Positions 58,977 through 64,000 of a stretch of DNA of 64,000 nucleotides are shown here, piece by piece. The position numbers and the translations under genes were made by a program. The stretch spans positions 62,001 through 126,000 of the forward strand of contig NZ_QEKW01000013.1 of NCBI RefSeq assembly GCF_003096675.1, written 5' to 3'. The notes below the pieces were generated by a model, which saw only the letters and a program-made list of their open reading frames with translations, had not been told where the DNA came from and ran no database searches. This DNA comes from Actinomycetospora cinnamomea (GTDB taxonomy: Bacteria; Actinomycetota; Actinomycetes; Mycobacteriales; Pseudonocardiaceae). Each line of letters begins with the position of its first letter. Position 1 is the first letter of the stretch.

Positions 58977-59486
58977 TCACGCTCGCGCCGCAGCGGTTCC
59001 GCTCGCGTCGGCGGGCTCCGTCGCCTCCTGCCCGGGCGACGGGGGCACGACGACGACGGGGCCGGTGGCGTGCAGCACGCAGCCCAGGCCCACCGAGCCC
59101 AGCAGCGTGCTGCGCAGCCCGCCGCGGCCGCGGTGTCCCACCACGAGCAGGTCGGCGTCCCGGGCCGCCTCGACGAGCACCGGCGCCGCGCGGCCGGCCA
59201 CCGCCTCCACGGCGATCGGTACGGCGCGCAGGTGCTCGGGGAGGCGTTCGCGGACGCGCTCCACCTCGACGCTCGCCTGGTCGCGCCTCTCGGCACGGAT
59301 CACGTCGGAATCGGGTACGGGGTCGATCCCGGCGGCGAAGGCCCAGATCTCGGGGGGTTCCAGGGCGGTGACCGCCCGCACCTGTGCGCCGCGGAGCGCG
59401 GCCTCCTCGACGGCGAACCGCAGCGCCGTCTCCGCGTGCGGCGACCCGTCCAGGCCGACCACCACGGTCCGCCTCTGCTGCTCCAT
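58977..59486 (-). CDS. Universal stress protein, single domain
   Basis: 169 residues. TVVVGLDGSPHAETALRFAVEE opens the fold and GHRGRGGLRSTLLGSVGLGC is an intact ATP-binding loop. ATG at 59484-59486 with GAGGAGG. It follows another USP 43 bases upstream with nearly the same loop, a probable local duplication; both are downstream of the nuo genes on that strand. Confidence 0.93.
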   Translation of the reverse strand: MEQQRRTVVVGLDGSPHAETALRFAVEEAALRGAQVRAVTALEPPEIWAFAAGIDPVPDSDVIRAERRDQASVEVERVRERLPEHLRAVPIAVEAVAGRAAPVLVEAARDADLLVVGHRGRGGLRSTLLGSVGLGCVLHATGPVVVVPPSPGQEATEPADASGTAAARA

Positions 59487-59529
59487 CAGTCCTCCTCGGC
59501 GTGGTGCCCGCGGGCGTGGACGTCGACGT

Positions 59530-60009
59530 TCACCGGGCCTCGGCCTCGGCGTCCTCCTTGCTCGCCGGCACGACGAGGACGGGGCAGGGTGCGTGCAGCA
59601 CGCAGCCCAGCCCGACCGATCCCAGGGCCACACTGCGCAGGCCTCCGCGCCCTCGGTGCCCCACGACCAGCAGGTCGGCGTCCCGCGCGGCCTCCACGAG
59701 GACGTCGGCCGGGCGCCCGACCTGGGCCCGGACCTCGACCGTCACCCCCGCCAGCTCGGGGTGGTCGGCCATCATCCGGTCGACGCGCTCGCGGGTGTCC
59801 TTCTCGTGCGCCGCGTGAATCTTGTTCTCGTCGTGCATCGGCAGCCCGTAGAACTCGGAGAGCGTCAGCTCCGGGCGTTCCCAGGCCGACACCGCCAGGA
59901 GTCGTCCGCCCCGCCGTGCGACCTCCTCCAGGGCATAGCGCAGGGCCACGTCCCCGTGCGGGGAGCCGTCGACACCGGCCACCACGAGGGGACCTCTCTC
60001 CTCGGACAT
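59530..60009 (-). CDS. Universal stress protein, single domain
   Basis: 159 residues. VVAGVDGSPHGDVALRYALEEVA and GHRGRGGLRSVALGSVGLGC show an intact nucleotide-binding USP. ATG at 60007-60009. The 150-base region before nuoN's end includes GGGACCTTGGTC (60143-60154), a partial DosR-like palindrome. Probably cotranscribed with the USP at 58977. Confidence 0.93.
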   Translation of the reverse strand: MSEERGPLVVAGVDGSPHGDVALRYALEEVARRGGRLLAVSAWERPELTLSEFYGLPMHDENKIHAAHEKDTRERVDRMMADHPELAGVTVEVRAQVGRPADVLVEAARDADLLVVGHRGRGGLRSVALGSVGLGCVLHAPCPVLVVPASKEDAEAEAR

Positions 60010-60159
60010 CGCGCACTCCCGTCCCGTGTCGTCCCGACGCGGCTGCGCCGGAGCCGGGTCCGCACCCGGCGCAGACATCGTCCTCCGCCCGGCGCACGGG
60101 CGTCAGGGGCGAAGGGCCGCCCGACGGTCCCGGGACACCAGGGACCTTGGTCAGCTCAC

Positions 60160-61584
60160 CTACCGGATCAGGGTGACGTCGAGCAGCGTCCAGGCGACCC
60201 CCGCGCCGAGACCGAGGGCCAGCCCGGCCGCGCCGGCGGCGACGGCCGCTCCCGCGGCCCACGGGCGTGGCGGCGCGGTGGCCGCACCGTCGTCGGTGGC
60301 GGCGGACCGTCGCCGGAAGGTCGGGCCGATCCAGCGCAGGTAGTAGAAGAGGCTGAGCAGCGTGTTGGCCAGCACCGCCAGCGCGAGCCAGGCGCTGCCC
60401 CCGTCCCAGGCGGCCGCGGCGACGGTGAGCTTGCCGACGAACACCGCGGTCGGCGGGGTACCGAGCAGGCCGAGGAGGCTGACCAGCAGCGCACCCCCGA
60501 GCCAGGGTCGGGCGGCGGCGAGGCCCGCGTACCCGGCCAGCTCGCGGACACCGGGGACGGCGGCGACCACGGCGAACGCGCCGAGGTTGGTCACCGCGTA
60601 CGCGGCGAGGTAGAGCAGCAGGGAAGGCAGGGCGAGGTCGCTGCGCCCGGCGACCGCCACGGGCACGAGCAGGTAGCCCACCTGGCTCACCGTCGACCAG
60701 CCGAGCAGGCGGCGGGGGTCGTCCTGGGCGAATGCGGCCAGGTTCCCGACCGTCATCGTGACCACGGCGAGGACCGCCACGAGCAGGGGCCACGCCACCT
60801 CACCGGGCAGGACCTCGACGAAGCGGTAGAGCGCGACGAGGGCGCCGAGCTTCGGCACGGTCGTCAGGAACGCCGCGGCGGTCGTGGCGGCGCCCTGCGC
60901 CGCGTCGGGCACCCAGGCGTGCAGCGGCACCGCGCCGGCCTCGAACAGCAGCCCGGCGGCGACGGCGACGACCCCGAGCGCGACGGCCGCGACCGGGGCG
61001 GCCGGGAGCCGTTCGGCGAGGCCGGCGTAGGTGGTGGTCGCGGCGACGCCGAAGAGCACGGTGACGCCGAGGAGCAGGGTGATGCCCGAGAGCGCGCCGA
61101 GCAGGTAGGTCTTCATCGTCGCCTCGGCCGCCGCCGGCGTGCGCGCGAGCCCGACGAGGCCGTAGAGCGGGATGCTGGTGAGCAGGAAGGCGACGGCCAG
61201 GACGAGCAGGTCGTCGGCACCGGCCAGCAGGACCGCGCCCGTCGTGGACAGCAGGAGCATCGCGTAGGTCTCGCTCTCCTGCTTGCCGCCGGCGAGCTCG
61301 TCGACGCCCAGGCCGATCACCAGCAGCGCGGAGAGCGCGAGGACCAGGCGGGCGATGCCCGTGGCGCCGTCGACGGCGTACGAGCCGTCGAACACCGTCG
61401 TGGGCGGTCCGGGCAGCGCGACCGCCGCCGTGACCGCCGTGGCGAGCAGGGCCGCGACGGCGATCAGCCGGCTGACCCACTGCCGGCGGCGGGGCAGGAA
61501 CGAGCCGCTGATCAGCGCGAGCACGGCGCCGGCGAGCAGGCAGATCTCGGGCAGCAGCGCCAGGACCATCGCGGTCATGTCCAT
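60160..61584 (-). CDS. nuoN: NADH-quinone oxidoreductase subunit N
   Basis: 474 residues with about 14 TM helices of the antiporter-like family. The proton-channel lysine region (LFEAGAVPLHAWVPDAAQGA...VPKLGALVALYRF) is intact. It is a proton-pumping membrane subunit of complex I. ATG at 61582-61584, two bases after the nuoM stop. It is last in the nuoL-M-N order, as usual. A long in-frame reading region through nuoM is a shadow. Confidence 0.93.
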   Translation of the reverse strand: MDMTAMVLALLPEICLLAGAVLALISGSFLPRRRQWVSRLIAVAALLATAVTAAVALPGPPTTVFDGSYAVDGATGIARLVLALSALLVIGLGVDELAGGKQESETYAMLLLSTTGAVLLAGADDLLVLAVAFLLTSIPLYGLVGLARTPAAAEATMKTYLLGALSGITLLLGVTVLFGVAATTTYAGLAERLPAAPVAAVALGVVAVAAGLLFEAGAVPLHAWVPDAAQGAATTAAAFLTTVPKLGALVALYRFVEVLPGEVAWPLLVAVLAVVTMTVGNLAAFAQDDPRRLLGWSTVSQVGYLLVPVAVAGRSDLALPSLLLYLAAYAVTNLGAFAVVAAVPGVRELAGYAGLAAARPWLGGALLVSLLGLLGTPPTAVFVGKLTVAAAAWDGGSAWLALAVLANTLLSLFYYLRWIGPTFRRRSAATDDGAATAPPRPWAAGAAVAAGAAGLALGLGAGVAWTLLDVTLIR

Positions 61585-61586
61585 GG

Positions 61587-63077
61587 TCAGCGCCCGACCA
61601 TGCTGGTGACGGCCTGCGCGGCGGGCTCGATGACGTCGAGCAGGGGCCGCGGGAGCACCCCGAACAGCAGCGCGAGGCCGAGCAGGGGCGCCACCGACCA
61701 CACCTCGACGCGCCGCAGGTCGCCGAAGCCCTCCGTGGTGGCCTCGGCCGGCCCGGTGAACACCGACTGCAGCGCCCGCAGGAACAGTGCCGCGGTGACG
61801 AGGATGCCGGGCAGCGCGAGCGCGGCGGCCGGCACGGCGGCGATCGTGCCCACGAACACCTGGAACTCGGCGACGAAGCCGACGAACCCGGGCAGGCCGA
61901 GCGAGGCGAACGCCGCGACGGCGAACAGGGTCGCGAACCGGGGCGCGGGCCGGGCGAGGCCGCCGAACGAGGCCATGTCGTAGGTGCCGGCGCGGTCGCG
62001 CAGCACCCCGACCAGCAGGAAGAGCGCCCCGGTGATGAGCCCGTGGGCGACCATCTGGGTCACCGCGCCGGTGACCGCCACCTGCCGGGTCGCGGCGTCG
62101 GCACCCGCGACGAGGCCGGCGGCGCCGACCCCGAGCACCACGTAGCCCATGTGGTTCACCGAGGTGTAGGCGATCATCCGCTTGAGGTCGGTCTGGCCGA
62201 GGGCCACGAAGGCGCCGTACAGCACCGACACGACGCCCACGACGACGATCACCCAGGCCCACGCGCGCCACGCCGCGGGCAGCATCGGCATCGCGATGCG
62301 GACGAACCCGTAGGTGCCCATCTTCAGCAGCACGCCGGCGAGGACCGCCGAACCCACGGCCGGGGCGTCCGTGTGGGCCGGCGGCAGCCACGTGTGGAAC
62401 GGCACCGTCGGGGTCTTCACCGCCAGCCCGACGAGCACGGCGGCGAGGACCAGGCCCCCGCCCACGGGCGCGCCGGTCAGCGGCGGCGCCGCGGCCAGCG
62501 CGACCATGTCGAACGTGTGCGGGCTCGCGGCGACGTAGAGCCCGATGAACCCCGCGAGCAGCGCCAGCGACCCCAGGAACGTGTAGAGGAAGAACTTCAG
62601 CGCCGATCGGGCCGGGTCGCCGTGACCCCAGCCGCCGATCACGAAGTACATGGCGACGATCGACAGGTCGAAGAACAGGAAGAACAGGATGAGGTCGGCG
62701 GCGACGAACAGCCCCAGGCAGGTGGTCTGGAGGAACAGGAACAGGGCCGCCTGCGCGCGCGGGCGGCGTTCCTCGCGCAGGGCGTAGACGGCGCAGGCCA
62801 GGAACACGACCGCGGTGAGGGCGACCAGCGGCAGCGACAGGCCGTCGACGCCGACGTGGTAGCTCGAGTTCACCCCGGGGATCCAGGGCACCTGCTCGCT
62901 CCAGGCGAGGGCGCCCGGCGGCGGGGTGCGGTAGCCCGCCCACACGACGCCGACCAGGGCGAGGTCGACCGCGGCGACCGCGACCCACGCCCACCGGGCC
63001 ACCGCGTCCGGCAGGCCGCGCGCCGCGGCGAGGACGACCGCGGCGGCCAGCGGGAGGAACACGACGATGCTGAGCAC
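61587..63077 (-). CDS. nuoM: NADH-quinone oxidoreductase subunit M
   Basis: 496 residues with about 14 TM helices; AVKTPTVPFHTWLPPAHTDAP and GVLLKMGTYGFVR are typical of NuoM. The TM5 position that is usually glutamate (FFE) appears to be aspartate (LFFDLSIVAMYF). It pumps protons within complex I. GTG at 63075-63077, three bases after the nuoL stop. Homology is clear despite the substitution. Confidence 0.93.
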   Translation of the reverse strand: MLSIVVFLPLAAAVVLAAARGLPDAVARWAWVAVAAVDLALVGVVWAGYRTPPPGALAWSEQVPWIPGVNSSYHVGVDGLSLPLVALTAVVFLACAVYALREERRPRAQAALFLFLQTTCLGLFVAADLILFFLFFDLSIVAMYFVIGGWGHGDPARSALKFFLYTFLGSLALLAGFIGLYVAASPHTFDMVALAAAPPLTGAPVGGGLVLAAVLVGLAVKTPTVPFHTWLPPAHTDAPAVGSAVLAGVLLKMGTYGFVRIAMPMLPAAWRAWAWVIVVVGVVSVLYGAFVALGQTDLKRMIAYTSVNHMGYVVLGVGAAGLVAGADAATRQVAVTGAVTQMVAHGLITGALFLLVGVLRDRAGTYDMASFGGLARPAPRFATLFAVAAFASLGLPGFVGFVAEFQVFVGTIAAVPAAALALPGILVTAALFLRALQSVFTGPAEATTEGFGDLRRVEVWSVAPLLGLALLFGVLPRPLLDVIEPAAQAVTSMVGR

Positions 63078-63080
63078 TCC

Positions 63081-64000
63081 TCACCTCACCAGGACCAGCA
63101 GGACGACACAGGCCGCGAGCACCGCCACGGCCCCGAGGTAGTAGTGGTGCAGCTCGCCGGTCTGCAGCCGCCGCACGTATCCGCCCAGCCGACGCACACC
63201 GCCGGCGAGCCGCTCGACCGCCGCGTCCACCCCGCCGACGTCGACGCGGGCCGCGCCGCGACCCACGGCGAGGGCGCCTCGGGCGACGCCGGTGACCGCG
63301 CGGTCGAGCACCCGGTCGTCGAGGCGGGCCAGCCACTGCGAGAGGGCGAGCGCCGGGCGGACCACCACGGCGTGCGTCGCCGCCTCCAGCCCCAGCCAGC
63401 TCGTCGCCCAGCGGGTCGCGGCGCGGGGTGGGGCGGGGTGGAACGGGGCAGGCCGGGCCCGCATCGCCCAGCGGACGAGGCCGAGCACGACGAGGGCCAG
63501 GACCGCGGAGCCGCCGAGCTCCCACGGCCCACCGGTCGGGGGCGGCGGTTGCCCCAGGGCGTGGGCCAGCAGCTCGACGACGGGCGGGAGCGCGAGCACG
63601 CCCAGGACGGCCGCCCCGGCCGCGAGCACGACCAGCGGCGCCTGCTGCACGCGGTGCACGCGCCGCGTGCCCGCCTCCTCGGTGTCGAGCGGCTCCTCGG
63701 CCTCGGCCGACGACCGCCAGACGACGACGAGGATCTTCCCCGCGTACGCCGCCGCCAGGGCGGTCGCGGCGAGCCCGACGACGTAGAGCGCCGCGGAGTG
63801 CTCCAGCGCCACCACCAGCACCGCGTCCTTCGTCGCCCACAGCGACAGCGGCGCCACACCGGCCAGCGCGAGCGCGCCGACCGTGGCGGCGACCCCGACG
63901 ACCGGCCAGCGCCGGGCCACGCCGGACAACGCCGGCAGCGCCTTGGTGCCCAGCGCGCCGAGCCAGGCCCCGGCCGCGAGGAACAGCAACGCCTTCGTCG
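63081..64000 (-). CDS. nuoL: NADH-quinone oxidoreductase subunit L, C-terminal part (truncated by window edge)
   Basis: About 306 C-terminal residues are visible; the N-terminus lies beyond position 64000. Hydrophobic helices with PLSLWATKDAVLV and the long amphipathic stretch (WLARLDDRVLDRAV...) followed by a final TM helix (LGAVAVLAACVVLLVLV) match the lateral-helix C-terminus of NuoL. It is a proton-pumping subunit of complex I and first of the three genes here. Confidence 0.88.
   Translation of the reverse strand, partial: TKALLFLAAGAWLGALGTKALPALSGVARRWPVVGVAATVGALALAGVAPLSLWATKDAVLVVALEHSAALYVVGLAATALAAAYAGKILVVVWRSSAEAEEPLDTEEAGTRRVHRVQQAPLVVLAAGAAVLGVLALPPVVELLAHALGQPPPPTGGPWELGGSAVLALVVLGLVRWAMRARPAPFHPAPPRAATRWATSWLGLEAATHAVVVRPALALSQWLARLDDRVLDRAVTGVARGALAVGRGAARVDVGGVDAAVERLAGGVRRLGGYVRRLQTGELHHYYLGAVAVLAACVVLLVLVR

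Noticed and set aside
60143-60154. GGGACCTTGGTC as a DosR box before the USP pair
   Set aside because: Only half fits the palindrome (CAG instead of CCC at the end); mentioned in the USP entry but not counted as a site.

Overview
This is a 64 kb piece of a very GC-rich actinobacterial chromosome. The evidence is pervasive GTG starts, GTGA/ATGA start-stop overlaps, a Bpa-type proteasome activator and a response regulator very close to mycobacterial DevR/DosR. A Pseudonocardiales-like host is my guess; no rRNA, tRNA, phage, transposase or CRISPR array was seen to narrow it. Coding density is high, and no gene-free stretch exceeds about 300 bases.

Positions 1-42,500 read like a dormancy or stress island. 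Families that sit in the DosR regulon of Mycobacterium tuberculosis occur here side by side: six of the window's eight universal stress proteins (USPs), an Hrp1-like CBS protein, a site-2 protease with CBS-like tail, a PfkB kinase, DUF1918 and DUF1876 proteins, Hsp20, a hibernation factor with two C-terminal domains, a phosphoribosyltransferase-hydrolase fusion, a CtpF-like P-type ATPase and DevR itself (35466-36113). Interspersed are a glycogen debranching enzyme, a two-TM K+ channel, a CHASE3 histidine kinase, Bpa, an operon of acyl-CoA synthetase, pyruvate-dehydrogenase-like E1a/E1b/E2 and an acyl carrier protein (12603-18095), a degenerate Ser/Thr kinase, PEP synthase, histidine ammonia-lyase, a MarR regulator with a carboxylesterase, a stand-alone CheB domain and many small membrane proteins. 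Palindromes of the form GGGNC-N4-GNCCC, like the mycobacterial DosR box, lie upstream of many of these units, including devR, the DUF1876/HPF operon and the synthetase-dehydrogenase-ACP operon, with a near match upstream of hsp20.

Positions 43,108-58,933 form a sulfur island: a GntR/UTRA regulator, two CstB-like persulfide dioxygenase-rhodanese proteins, a type II sulfide:quinone reductase, a SulP transporter, a ferredoxin-NrfD fusion with a large cytoplasmic-type molybdopterin oxidoreductase (SoeABC-like layout), an Mrp/ApbC Fe-S carrier, two DUF202 proteins, a TauE/SafE exporter, an oil-body-protein homologue (DUF1264) and a rhodanese-DUF2892 protein. A shared AT-richer element (TGT-N4-ACA, often TGTCCCNACATT) precedes most of these transcription units. 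The inferred flow is sulfide to persulfide to sulfite (or thiosulfate), then sulfite oxidation or export.

The last part holds two more USPs (58977-60009) and the 3' end of a complex I operon (nuoL partial, nuoM, nuoN; 60160-64000). Together the genes suggest a cell prepared for respiratory or redox stress: slowed translation, protein protection and turnover, carbon rerouting, and quinone-linked sulfur oxidation.
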